Source of the DNA: an uncultured Lachnospiraceae bacterium
Lineage (GTDB): Bacteria > Bacillota > Clostridia > Lachnospirales > Lachnospiraceae
Assembly: GCA_902801415.1 (NCBI GenBank)
Contig: CADCIK010000008.1
Location: forward strand, 1-45,340
Direction of reading: 5' to 3'
Length of the DNA: 45,340 nucleotides
This document shows positions 8,468 to 16,087 of this stretch, piece by piece (within the stretch, counting starts at the first letter, position 1; every line of letters begins with the position of its first letter). The position numbers and the translations under genes are program-made. The notes under the pieces are model-generated. The model was not told where the DNA came from. It was given only the letters and a program-made list of their open reading frames with translations, and made no database searches.

Positions 8468-9907
8468 ATGAGAAAGACACTCTATTTAAAATTCATATTG
8501 GCCTACATTCTGTTCGCTTTCTTCGGGTTCTTCACGGTTGCGACCTTTGTCTCCCGGCTCACCTACGAGTACTGTCTCCGAAGCACATCCCGGGATATGC
8601 ACCGCGAAGCTTCCCGCATTGCGGACACCTATGCCGTGGACCTGTACAATTCCGAGATCTCTCTCGATACGGTGCAGAAACAGATGGAGTCCCTCTCCTA
8701 TTTCATGGACACGGAGATCTGGATCATCAACCCTTCCGGTCGAATGGTCGTTAATTCCGCAAATGCGCCGGATCCGGAGCAGGAGATCATGGTGGAGGGA
8801 TTTGATCCGACTGTCACGCAGAAAAATTTCTACACGATAGGCACATTTTTTGACTCCTTTGAGGAGGACAAGCTGAGTGTCATCGCTCCGATCATCAACA
8901 ATTACAAGACCCGGGGCTATGTGATCATCCACAAGTCCGCCGCGCAGATCGACGAGGACGCCAACAGCATGCTCAACATCTCTTATCTGATGCTCATTGT
9001 CATCCTGTTCCTGTCCCTGATCATCCTGATCTTCTTCACTGAGGTCGTATACCGCCCTCTTCGAAGGATCATCGCGGCGACGGAACAGTACGCGTCCGGC
9101 AACATGCACTATGAGCTGAACGTGGAAGGCGAAGACGAGATGGGCTATCTGGCCGCATCCCTGGGATATATGGCCCGCACGGTGGCTTCCTTCGAGGATG
9201 ACCAGAAGAAGTTCATCGCCAATGTCTCCCACGACTTCCGCTCTCCCCTGACCTCTATTCGGGGCTTCCTGGAAGCCATGCTGGACGGCACGATCCCGCC
9301 GGAGATGCACGAGCACTATCTGGGCGTCGTGCTCAACGAGACCGAGCGTCTCACTAAACTGACCAACGGCCTTCTGACCCTCAATAACCTCAATACCAGA
9401 GGCATGATCCTGCAGATGACCGACTGGAATATCAACGATGTGATCCGCAAAGTGGCTGCCTCCTTCGAACAGGTCTGCAGAGGAAAGGGTATCCGGATCA
9501 GGCTGATCCTGTCCGGAGAGGTCCTCTATGTGCACGCCGACATGGACAAAATACAGCAGGTCCTCTACAACCTGGTCGACAACGCGATCAAATTCAGCAG
9601 CAATAATTCCGAGATCGAGATCGAAACCACGGAAAAGGGCGGCAAAGTATTTGTCAGCGTCAAGGACAACGGAATCGGTATTCCCAAAGAGGACCAGAAT
9701 CAGATCTGGGAGCGCTTTTACAAGAGCGATCTGTCCCGCGGCAAAGACAAAAAAGGGACAGGCCTTGGCCTGTCCATAGTACGTGAGATCATACGCGCGC
9801 ACGGCGAGAACATCAGTCTTGTCAGCACGCAGGGCGTCGGCAGTAAGTTTACCTTCACGCTGCGCAGGTCCGATCTCAACGACGAACTCGATGACGATGA
9901 TCTGTAA
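8468..9907 (+). CDS. Sensor histidine kinase (two TM helices, HAMP, HisKA, HATPase)
   Basis: This 479-residue membrane kinase pairs with the preceding response regulator. Transmembrane helix 1 spans about residues 8-28, followed by an extracellular sensor region of about 140 residues. Helix 2 is about 172-193, then come a HAMP linker and a HisKA domain with His255 in NVSHDFRSPLTS. The ATPase domain shows the N box (QVLYNLVDNAIKFS), G1 (VKDNGIGI), F box (WERFYK) and G2 (GTGLGLSIV). The extracellular part has no obvious named fold and no PAS domain is evident. A purine-rich stretch (GGACGGGCGG) precedes the ATG. It ends 8 nt before the convergent trmL gene, with no clear terminator between them. 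Confidence 0.93.
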   Translation: MRKTLYLKFILAYILFAFFGFFTVATFVSRLTYEYCLRSTSRDMHREASRIADTYAVDLYNSEISLDTVQKQMESLSYFMDTEIWIINPSGRMVVNSANAPDPEQEIMVEGFDPTVTQKNFYTIGTFFDSFEEDKLSVIAPIINNYKTRGYVIIHKSAAQIDEDANSMLNISYLMLIVILFLSLIILIFFTEVVYRPLRRIIAATEQYASGNMHYELNVEGEDEMGYLAASLGYMARTVASFEDDQKKFIANVSHDFRSPLTSIRGFLEAMLDGTIPPEMHEHYLGVVLNETERLTKLTNGLLTLNNLNTRGMILQMTDWNINDVIRKVAASFEQVCRGKGIRIRLILSGEVLYVHADMDKIQQVLYNLVDNAIKFSSNNSEIEIETTEKGGKVFVSVKDNGIGIPKEDQNQIWERFYKSDLSRGKDKKGTGLGLSIVREIIRAHGENISLVSTQGVGSKFTFTLRRSDLNDELDDDDL

Positions 9908-9915
9908 AATACCCC

Positions 9916-10413
9916 TTATTCGTCTTTCCAGTGGAGCCTGTGCAGCTCTCCGTCCCGCTGCAGTGCTGCGAAATCCTGCTGCCGCAGCGCCTCATAGAGA
10001 ACGATCGCGACAGAATTGGAAAGATTGAGACTTCTGTATCCCTCCAGCATGGGAATGCGGATGCAGGTCTCCTCATTTTCTACAAGGATCTCCTCGGGAA
10101 TCCCCGCGCTCTCCTTGCCGAACATGATATAATCGTCCGGTCCATATGCAACATCTGTATATGTCTGGTGCGCCTTGGTCGTGGCGTACCAGATTTTTGC
10201 GTCCGGGTTCATTTTCCGGAAAGTCTCGTAGTCCGGATAGGTGTGGACGTCCAGATCTTTCCAGTAGTCCAGTCCCGACCTGCGGATCTGTTTCTCGGTG
10301 ATCTCAAATCCGAGAGGTTCGATCAGATGAAGGGACGTTCCTGTCACAACACAGGAACGCCCGATATTTCCGGTATTGCCGGGTATTTCCGGCTCATGGA
10401 GAACAATATGCAT
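9916..10413 (-). CDS. trmL: tRNA (cytidine/uridine-34 2'-O)-methyltransferase, SPOUT family
   Basis: This 165-residue SPOUT methyltransferase adds a 2'-O-methyl group at the wobble base of tRNA-Leu species, as known for TrmL (YibK/CspR). The N-terminal signature PEIPGNTGNIGRSC, the central GKESAGIPEEIL and the C-terminal IPMLEGYRSLNLSNSVAI form the trefoil-knot SAM site. Length is typical. An AAAGGAAG motif lies 12-13 nt upstream of the ATG at 10413. It converges with the sensor kinase gene and is 63 nt downstream of the aminotransferase gene on the same strand. Confidence 0.93.
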   Translation of the reverse strand: MHIVLHEPEIPGNTGNIGRSCVVTGTSLHLIEPLGFEITEKQIRRSGLDYWKDLDVHTYPDYETFRKMNPDAKIWYATTKAHQTYTDVAYGPDDYIMFGKESAGIPEEILVENEETCIRIPMLEGYRSLNLSNSVAIVLYEALRQQDFAALQRDGELHRLHWKDE

Positions 10414-10476
10414 TACAAGTAAAACTTCCTTTAGTCTGTTTCAATGCCCGTTTGTATCTTTTGACCCGTTTACGGA

Positions 10477-11658
10477 TCAGTTATTCTGTTCGCGGAGTCT
10501 CTTTACGAATTTGGAGAGCCTGCCGAGCGCCTCTCTCAGATTCTCGATCGAATACGCATAGGATATTCTCAGATACCCCTCTCCGCTGTCTCCGAAAGCC
10601 GTGCCGGGAACGATCGCCACTTTTTCCTCCTGCAGCAGTCTCGCCGCGAATTCCTCGCTGCTCATGCCGAATTCCTTAATGCAGGGGAATACATAGAACG
10701 CGCCCTGGGGCTCGAAGCAGGGAATATTCATGCCCGCGAGCTTGTGCATGACAAAGCGTCTTCTCTGGTTGTAGGACTCTCTCATCTGCGCCACGTCGTC
10801 ATCGCCGTTTCGGAGAGCCTCGATGGCCGCGTACTGACTGGTCGTCGGCGCGCACATGATCGCGTACTGGTGGATCTTGGTCATCTGCGCCAGGATCTCT
10901 TTGGGACCGCAGGCATAACCCATTCTCCAGCCTGTCATAGCATAGGCCTTGGAAAATCCATTAACAAGGATTGTTCTTTCCTTCATACCGGGAAGTGCAG
11001 CGATCGATACATGCTTTCCGGAGTAAGTCAGTTCGCCGTAGATCTCATCCGAGAGCACATACAGATCATTCTCAATGATGATATCCGCGATCGCTTCCAG
11101 ATCGCTCTTCTCCATCACAGCGCCCGTAGGGTTGTTGGGATAGGGAAGGACCAGAATCTTGGACCTGGGTGTGATCGCAGCGCGCAGTTCCTCGGGTTTA
11201 AGGCGGAACTCATTCTCATTCTTGAGCGGAATGACGACCGGCACGCCGTCTGCCAGGATCGTGCAGGGCTCATAGGATACATAGGAGGGCTGCGGGATCA
11301 GAACCTCGTCTCCCTCATTGATCATTGCGCGGAACATGAGATCAATAGCCTCCGAACCGCCGACTGTGATCAGGATCTCGCCGATCGGATCATAGGTGAT
11401 CCCCTGCGTTCTCTTCATATAAGCAGCGATCTCTTCCCTGAGCTCTTTCAGTCCCGAGTTGGAAGTGTAGAACGTGCGTCCTTTTTCCAGTGAATAAATG
11501 CCCTCGTCGCGGATGTGCCAGGGCGTGTCGAAGTCCGGCTCGCCGACGCCGAGTGAGATCGCGTCCTTCATCTCGCTTACAAGGTCAAAAAATTTACGAA
11601 TGCCGGAGGGACGAAGACCGACTGTCTTTTCCGCCAGCAGTTTTTCCTGTTTGCTCAT
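10477..11658 (-). CDS. Class I/II PLP-dependent aminotransferase
   Basis: This 393-residue fold-type I aminotransferase has the PLP lysine K237 in NGFSKAYAMTGWRMGY. Further conserved blocks are PYPNNPTG (about 172-179), SDEIYGEL and the C-terminal YLRISYA carrying the substrate-carboxylate Arg. The family ranges over aspartate, aromatic and diaminopimelate-linked aminotransferases (PatA-like). The specificity cannot be set from sequence. It lies immediately downstream of an Lrp-type regulator on the same strand, which suggests amino-acid-responsive control. The ATG at 11658 has an AGGAAAGGG-type purine stretch upstream. Confidence 0.88.
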   Translation of the reverse strand: MSKQEKLLAEKTVGLRPSGIRKFFDLVSEMKDAISLGVGEPDFDTPWHIRDEGIYSLEKGRTFYTSNSGLKELREEIAAYMKRTQGITYDPIGEILITVGGSEAIDLMFRAMINEGDEVLIPQPSYVSYEPCTILADGVPVVIPLKNENEFRLKPEELRAAITPRSKILVLPYPNNPTGAVMEKSDLEAIADIIIENDLYVLSDEIYGELTYSGKHVSIAALPGMKERTILVNGFSKAYAMTGWRMGYACGPKEILAQMTKIHQYAIMCAPTTSQYAAIEALRNGDDDVAQMRESYNQRRRFVMHKLAGMNIPCFEPQGAFYVFPCIKEFGMSSEEFAARLLQEEKVAIVPGTAFGDSGEGYLRISYAYSIENLREALGRLSKFVKRLREQNN

Positions 11659-11713
11659 AAAACCATCCCTTTCCTGAAGACTGTTATCTGATCACAAAAA
11701 CCTTCAGATCTCC

Positions 11714-12205
11714 TCAGGGGGTAATGATCTCTCTCTGGTCCTCATGTTTTCTGCTCATGATCGTGCCGTGGTCTTTATACTTCTTCAGAATGAAGTGTGT
11801 GGCCGTGCTGATGACCGTATCCAGCGTGGAGAGCTTGCTGGAGACAAAACGGGAAACTTCCTTGAGGGACTTACCTTCGAGAGTGACAAGAAGGTCATAG
11901 CCGCCGGAGATCAGGTACACGGAATTAACTTCGGGATACTTGTAGATCCTCTCGGCAATATCATCAAATCCCTTTCCTCTCTGCGGTGTGACGCGGACTT
12001 CGATCAGCGCAGTCACCTTATCGATATCGGTCTTGTCCCAGTCGATCATGGTGTGATATCCGCAGATGATCCCCTTTTCTTCCATAGTCTGAAGCGCGTT
12101 GATGATATCGATCTCATCGGTTCCAAGGACCACTGCCACTTCTCTCGTGGAGACACGGCTGTTCTTCTCTATAATTCCCAATACTTTCTCTTCCAGCATA
12201 TTCAT
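11714..12205 (-). CDS. Lrp/AsnC-family transcriptional regulator
   Basis: This 163-residue protein has an N-terminal winged helix-turn-helix (about 3-55, with STREVAVVLGTDEIDIINAL) and a C-terminal RAM ligand-binding domain (about 65-140) ending ISTATHFILKKYKDHG. Lrp/AsnC proteins bind DNA as oligomers and sense amino acids. GGAGG stands 6 nt before the ATG at 12205. A second in-frame ATG two codons later is possible. It lies between the AIR-synthase-like gene (17-nt gap) and the aminotransferase (55-nt gap), so the three likely form an operon that this regulator may control. Confidence 0.9.
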   Translation of the reverse strand: MNMLEEKVLGIIEKNSRVSTREVAVVLGTDEIDIINALQTMEEKGIICGYHTMIDWDKTDIDKVTALIEVRVTPQRGKGFDDIAERIYKYPEVNSVYLISGGYDLLVTLEGKSLKEVSRFVSSKLSTLDTVISTATHFILKKYKDHGTIMSRKHEDQREIITP

Positions 12206-12222
12206 GGCAATCCTCCAACTTC

Positions 12223-13146
12223 TTATACCATTATTTTTCGCAGTTCATCCGGCTGAGGCAGATCCAGATACCGGATCTCGTCCTCATTTCTCAGTATTTT
12301 GTCCCGGTCCTCACGTAGTTCCCCGATCCGGGCAGCAGGTATGCCGCTTGACCAAAGCTTACCAATCAGCGCGTCCGCATCCCCTGTCACCGCGAGGAGA
12401 CTGCCGCCCGACCTGAGCCTGTAGGGGTCTATGTCATAGTGATTGGCAAATTCGATCGTCTCCTGCAGGACCGGAATGTCCATCAGGTCGATGACAAATC
12501 CTCTCCTTGCTTTCACCGATAGTCTCCAGAGCGCCGCGAAGATCCCGCCTTCCGACAGGTCCACCAGATGCTGTGCTCCGTTTTCCGCGCAGATCTCAGC
12601 CTCTTCGCGCACACTCAAGTACCTGTCCAGTCCCCGCATACGCATAAGGATCGTCTCCGGAAATACTTCCCTGAGGTCTTCCCTGTCATAGGCCAAAATA
12701 CAGCTGCCTTCCATGCCGGCCCATTTGGTGAGTATGATCTGATCCGCGCCGCGATCCGAAATCTCCTGTTTCATCTCCGTACCCGTGCAGGTTCCGATCA
12801 CGACAGGTCTTGTCACTGCGCCTGTCACTTCGGTGTGACCGCCCTCGATCACGAGCTTTTCCATATCGCAAGCATGGCAGATCCGGTCCATGATCCCTCT
12901 GAGCAGGGATTCCTCTGTTCCCGGCGGCAAAAGGATGACCGGACGGAAACTCTCCGGCATGATCTTCTCTGCGGACAGGGCATTGACAGCTGCATAAACT
13001 GCCAGTTCACCGATCTGTGAGACCGGGTAAGTGATCGGGTCCGCACTCATTGTGACCCGGCTGCCCTTACATCCCGCTGCGGTTATTCTCTTTGTAACAG
13101 ACCGGTCAAGTGTGTTCTCGCCGGCTTTTCCATCTCTGAGTATCAT
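12223..13146 (-). CDS. AIR synthase (PurM/HypE/ThiL)-related protein
   Basis: This 307-residue protein shows the two-domain PurM-like ATP-binding architecture: an N-terminal half ending in IEGGHTEVTGAV and VIGTCTG, and a C-terminal half with LVDLSEGGIFAALWRLS and LRSGGSLLAVTG. The family includes PurM, HypE, ThiL and SelD. No hydrogenase, thiamine or purine genes are nearby, so naming a substrate would be guesswork. The N-terminal glycine-rich Asp motifs of HypE/ThiL are poorly conserved. Translation probably starts at the ATG at 13146, where the Shine-Dalgarno is weak. It lies between the 33-residue miniprotein and the Lrp gene, on the same strand. Confidence 0.7.
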   Translation of the reverse strand: MILRDGKAGENTLDRSVTKRITAAGCKGSRVTMSADPITYPVSQIGELAVYAAVNALSAEKIMPESFRPVILLPPGTEESLLRGIMDRICHACDMEKLVIEGGHTEVTGAVTRPVVIGTCTGTEMKQEISDRGADQIILTKWAGMEGSCILAYDREDLREVFPETILMRMRGLDRYLSVREEAEICAENGAQHLVDLSEGGIFAALWRLSVKARRGFVIDLMDIPVLQETIEFANHYDIDPYRLRSGGSLLAVTGDADALIGKLWSSGIPAARIGELREDRDKILRNEDEIRYLDLPQPDELRKIMV

Positions 13147-13190
13147 TCTTTATCGTAGTTATTTACCGTCCCTCCGGAGAGTGCATTCCG

Positions 13191-13292
13191 TCAGGACATG
13201 GCTGCAAGCAGCGGCGCGATCATTGCCAGTACGAGGATGCCGGCTATGATGCAGGCCGCGATCCTCTTAGCCTTAGTATTTCTAAAATCCAT
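13191..13292 (-). CDS. 33-residue single-pass membrane miniprotein
   Basis: This short gene was found by reading the gap upstream of the AIR-synthase-like gene. It encodes 33 residues: a basic N-terminus (MDFRNTKAKR), one hydrophobic helix (about 11-31, IAACIIAGILVLAM onward) and a short end. GGGAG sits 6 nt before the ATG at 13292, and a strong promoter (TTGCAA, 17 nt, TATAAT) lies about 80 nt upstream. The size and layout recall tiny Firmicutes membrane proteins such as Prli42, but homology is not claimed. The 44-nt gap to the next gene suggests co-transcription. Confidence 0.65.
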   Translation of the reverse strand: MDFRNTKAKRIAACIIAGILVLAMIAPLLAAMS

Positions 13293-13369
13293 TCTTTCTC
13301 CCGTTTCTTTCACATGCGTAGTTTCAGCATACGGATATGAATATGTAAACAAACAATATTCAAGTTCCA

Positions 13370-13398
13370 ATTATAAATGGTTCTAAATTTCTTTGCAA
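13370..13398 (-). promoter_or_regulatory. Sigma-A promoter reading into the miniprotein / AIR / Lrp / aminotransferase cluster
   Basis: On the minus strand the -35 is TTGCAA (13398-13393) and the -10 is TATAAT (13375-13370), with an ideal 17-nt spacer. The -35 hexamer is a palindrome and is also the -35 of the divergent greA promoter. Confidence 0.75.
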
Positions 13399-13422
13399 GA
13401 CAACTCAGACTTGTAGTATGAT
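13393..13422 (+). promoter_or_regulatory. Sigma-A promoter of greA
   Basis: TTGCAA (13393-13398) and TATGAT (13417-13422) are separated by 18 nt. The start of transcription would be near 13429. It shares its -35 box with the divergent miniprotein promoter, so the two should compete for polymerase. Confidence 0.65.
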
Positions 13423-13429
13423 TGCTTGT

Positions 13430-13453
13430 ATCCGGCGTATGGAAAAGCCGGAT
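13430..13453 (+). other. Hairpin at the 5' end of the greA mRNA
   Basis: A perfect 7-bp stem, ATCCGGC (13430-13436) with GCCGGAT (13447-13453), has a 10-nt loop. It starts at the predicted transcription start and ends just before the AAAGGAG Shine-Dalgarno. No T-run follows. It could stabilise the mRNA 5' end or affect promoter escape, which is a plausible site for GreA feedback. Confidence 0.5.
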
Positions 13454-13473
13454 CAAAGGAGCAGGAAAAGACT

Positions 13474-13977
13474 ATGAACAACAAACTGACACGCAAGGAT
13501 ATCGAAGAAATGCAGGCAGAGATCGACCACCGCAAACTGGTGGAAAGACCCAAACTTCTCGAGGAAGTCAAGGAGACAAGGGCCCAGGGCGACCTGAGTG
13601 AAAACTTCGAGTATCACGTTGCGAAAAGAGCCAAAAATCAGAACGAGAGCCGGATCCGCTTTCTGGAGAGAATGATCAAGACCGCGAAGATCATTGAGGA
13701 TGACGCCGCGGATAATGAGGCAGGTATCAACAAGAAAGTGACGCTGTATATTCCCGAGGACGACGTTGAAGAGACCTATGTCATCGTCAGCACAATGAGA
13801 CAGGACAGTCTCAAGGGACTCATCAGTGTGGAATCTCCGCTCGGCAAGGCGCTCCTTCATCACAAGGAAGGGGACGTTGTCAATGTACGCGTCAGTGCCG
13901 ATTACTCCTATCAGGCCGTGATCCGCAAGGTGGAAGGATCGGAAGAAGCAGAGGAAGCCACTCTCAGAAACTATTGA
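13474..13977 (+). CDS. greA: Transcription elongation factor GreA
   Basis: This 167-residue GreA rescues backtracked RNA polymerase by stimulating transcript cleavage through the secondary channel. The N-terminal coiled coil (about 5-80) carries the acidic tip motif in QGDLSENFEYH (catalytic Asp and Glu). The C-terminal FKBP-like domain holds ISVESPLGKALLHHKEGDVV. The ATG at 13474 is chosen over longer frames because MNNKLTRKDIEEM fits the family start and AAAGGAG lies 12 nt upstream. A promoter with a shared -35 and a leader hairpin precede it. Confidence 0.95.
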   Translation: MNNKLTRKDIEEMQAEIDHRKLVERPKLLEEVKETRAQGDLSENFEYHVAKRAKNQNESRIRFLERMIKTAKIIEDDAADNEAGINKKVTLYIPEDDVEETYVIVSTMRQDSLKGLISVESPLGKALLHHKEGDVVNVRVSADYSYQAVIRKVEGSEEAEEATLRNY

Positions 13978-13989
13978 GTGAACTGCCCG

Positions 13990-14024
13990 CCGCCTTCGAT
14001 TCACTTAGAAGACGGGGCTGTTTT
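13990..14024 (+). terminator. Weak candidate terminator after greA
   Basis: An imperfect stem pairs CCGCCTTC (13990-13997) with GAAGACGG (14008-14015), with one C-A mismatch. It is followed by GGCTG and a short TTTT (14021-14024). The T-run is short and offset, so efficiency is doubtful. Confidence 0.35.
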
Positions 14025-14048
14025 GCCATAAATTGGCTAAAACAGAGG

Positions 14049-14077
14049 TTGACTTTCACACTTAAAAGCGTTACACT
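14049..14077 (+). promoter_or_regulatory. Promoter of the acyl-CoA synthetase gene
   Basis: TTGACT (14049-14054) and TACACT (14072-14077) are separated by 17 nt. The start codon at 14112 follows after AAAGGAGG. Confidence 0.6.
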
Positions 14078-14111
14078 TTAACTTGCCGAAGTAAAGGAGG
14101 ACTTTTTTATT

Positions 14112-15755
14112 ATGCCTATCACACAATTTTTGGAACGTAACGCGGAAAAATGGCCCAATGATGTAGCTCTTGTGGAACTGAATCCTGATATTAAGGTTCC
14201 CAGGCTCACCACATGGAAAGAATATGAACTGATCCAGCCGCTCCACGAAGTCGCTAGCCGTCAGGAGATCACCTGGGCGGTATTTAATGAGAAAGCAAAC
14301 CGTGTCGCGAACATGCTGATCGCACGCGGTATCGTTAAAGGCGACAAGGTCGCGATCCTTCTCATGAACTGCCTGGACTGGCTTCCCATCTATTTTGGAA
14401 TTCTCAAGACAGGCGCTATCGCAGTGCCGCTGAATTTCCGTTACAGTGCGGATGAGATCGAATACTGCGTTAAACTCGCGGAAGCAGACGTTCTGATCTT
14501 CGGACCCGAGTTTATCGGCCGTGTCGAGGAAATTGCAGAGAGCATCTCCCGCAGAAGACTTCTTCTGTATGACGGACCCGGATGCCCCTCCTTCGCAGAG
14601 GACTTTGTGGCTCAGACAGCTAATTACTCCAGCGCTGCACCTGATGTCAAGGTGACCGACGACGATTACGGCGCGATCTACTTCTCCTCCGGCACAACCG
14701 GATTCCCTAAGGCTATCCTTCACACCCATGCAGGCATTATGCATGCGGCGATCATGGAGCAGAAGCACCACGGCCAGCAGAAAGAGGACTGCTTCCTCTG
14801 CATCCCGCCCCTCTATCACACAGGCGCCAAGATGCACTGGTTCGGAAGCCTGGTATCCGGCGGCAAAGCCGTTCTTCTGAGAGGAACGACTCCTGAGACC
14901 ATCCTCAAGGCTGTCTCCGACGAGCACTGCACCGTTGTATGGCTGCTCGTTCCGTGGGCGCAGGATATTCTGGACGAACTCGATAACGGCAGCGTCCGCA
15001 TGGAGGATTACAAACTCGACCAGTGGCGTCTGATGCATATCGGCGCGCAGCCTGTTCCTCCGTCAATGATCAAGCACTGGCTGGACTACTTCCCGAATCA
15101 TCAGTACGACACCAACTACGGCCTGTCCGAGTCCCTCGGACCCGGCTGCGTACACCTCGGCGTTGAGAATATTCACAAGGTAGGCGCCATCGGAAAGCCC
15201 GGCTACATGTGGGAAAGCAAGATCGTCGACGAGCACAGACAGCCTGTCAAACGCGGTGAAGTCGGAGAACTCGCTGTCAAGGGCCCCGGCGTCATGGTAT
15301 GCTACTACAACAATCCCGAGGCGACCAAAGAGGTCATGGACGACGAGAGATGGCTCTACACCGGCGATATGGCCATTGAAGACGAAGACGGCTTCATCTT
15401 CCTGGTAGACCGCAAGAAAGACGTTATCATCTCCGGCGGTGAGAACCTCTATCCCGTACAGATCGAAGATTTCCTTCATACCTTCGAGCCTGTCAACGAC
15501 GTCGCCGTCATCGGCCTTCCCGACAAGCGTCTTGGTGAGATCGCGACCGCGATCATCCAGATCAAGGACGGCTATACCTGCACTGAAGAAGAGGTCAACG
15601 ATTTCTGCAGAAAGCTTCCCCGCTACAAGAGACCCCGCAAGATCATCTTTGCCGAGGTACCGAGGAACCCTACAGGCAAGATCGAGAAACCCAAGCTTCG
15701 CGAGCAGTATGGAGCTGCGTTCCTTGTGGCTTCTGAAAATGAAGTAAAACAGTAA
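14112..15755 (+). CDS. Acyl-CoA synthetase / AMP-dependent ligase (FadD-like)
   Basis: This 547-residue adenylate-forming enzyme activates a carboxylic acid with ATP and then forms a CoA thioester. The P-loop-like motif YFSSGTTGFPKA starts at residue 190. TNYGLSES (acyl pocket, A5), WLYTGDMA (A7) and DRKKDVIISGGENLYP (A8) follow. The C-terminal catalytic Lys is in NPTGKIEKPKL. Chain-length specificity is not evident, and medium- or long-chain fatty acids or aromatic acids are all possible. AAAGGAGG lies 11 nt before the ATG. The gene stands alone with its own promoter, between greA and a structured intergenic region. Confidence 0.88.
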   Translation: MPITQFLERNAEKWPNDVALVELNPDIKVPRLTTWKEYELIQPLHEVASRQEITWAVFNEKANRVANMLIARGIVKGDKVAILLMNCLDWLPIYFGILKTGAIAVPLNFRYSADEIEYCVKLAEADVLIFGPEFIGRVEEIAESISRRRLLLYDGPGCPSFAEDFVAQTANYSSAAPDVKVTDDDYGAIYFSSGTTGFPKAILHTHAGIMHAAIMEQKHHGQQKEDCFLCIPPLYHTGAKMHWFGSLVSGGKAVLLRGTTPETILKAVSDEHCTVVWLLVPWAQDILDELDNGSVRMEDYKLDQWRLMHIGAQPVPPSMIKHWLDYFPNHQYDTNYGLSESLGPGCVHLGVENIHKVGAIGKPGYMWESKIVDEHRQPVKRGEVGELAVKGPGVMVCYYNNPEATKEVMDDERWLYTGDMAIEDEDGFIFLVDRKKDVIISGGENLYPVQIEDFLHTFEPVNDVAVIGLPDKRLGEIATAIIQIKDGYTCTEEEVNDFCRKLPRYKRPRKIIFAEVPRNPTGKIEKPKLREQYGAAFLVASENEVKQ

Positions 15756-16035
15756 CGCACTTCTAGTCATATATAGATAGTCTTTAAAGGGGCTGACGTA
15801 TCTCCAGTGAGCGGTACGGCATGCCCCTTCTTAATTGCATTGAAAACGCGGGGCTTCACACAGATCCTTCTCCTCGCTGCGGAGGGAACCGCTTTTCCCA
15901 AACTCGCCGGCCGCTCTGATGACCGGACACCGAGTTTGGGACGGGCCCTGCTCGAATAACATAAAAATCCCTTGCAAAACTCCGCGGATTCAACGCCTGC
16001 TCTGTGGGGCAGTCTGTCCTCTTCCCAATAAAACA
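15756..16035. other. Structured gap with inverted repeats, no gene
   Basis: No convincing gene is seen here. Two long inverted repeats stand out: AAGGGGC (15787-15793) with GCCCCTT (15823-15829), and CCCAAACTCG (15897-15906) with CGAGTTTGGG (15931-15940), a perfect 10-bp pair that encloses CCGG...CCGG. On the minus strand a 95-codon open frame spans most of it but has no Shine-Dalgarno and low-complexity Arg/Ser/Pro content. A dispersed repeat, a small RNA or a terminator array are possible. Confidence 0.5.
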
Positions 16036-16079
16036 CTGCCGCACTAAGAATCACTTCTTAATGCGGCAGCACTTTTTTT
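16036..16079. terminator. Bidirectional Rho-independent terminator
   Basis: CTGCCGCA-C-TAAGAA (16036-16050), loop TCAC, TTCTTA-A-TGCGGCAG (16055-16069) gives 14 bp with one C-A mismatch. Seven Ts follow on the plus strand (16073-16079). On the minus strand TGTTTTATT follows, so it can also end the dacF transcript, whose stop codon is at 16088. Confidence 0.88.
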
Positions 16080-16087
16080 CTATGAAA

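Noticed and set aside
9756..9775. 9-bp perfect inverted repeat GGACAGGCC/GGCCTGTCC inside the sensor kinase gene
   Set aside because: It encodes the conserved GTGLGLS motif, has no T-run and is fully explained by codon choice.
10457..10490. Short stem GACCCG/CGGATC downstream of the aminotransferase gene
   Set aside because: Only six pairs including a G-U, and no T-run on the minus strand, so not called a terminator.
15767..16054. 95-codon open frame on the minus strand
   Set aside because: No Shine-Dalgarno, overlaps the dacF terminator and shows Arg/Ser/Pro-rich low-complexity content. It is more likely a by-product of GC-rich repeat-like DNA.
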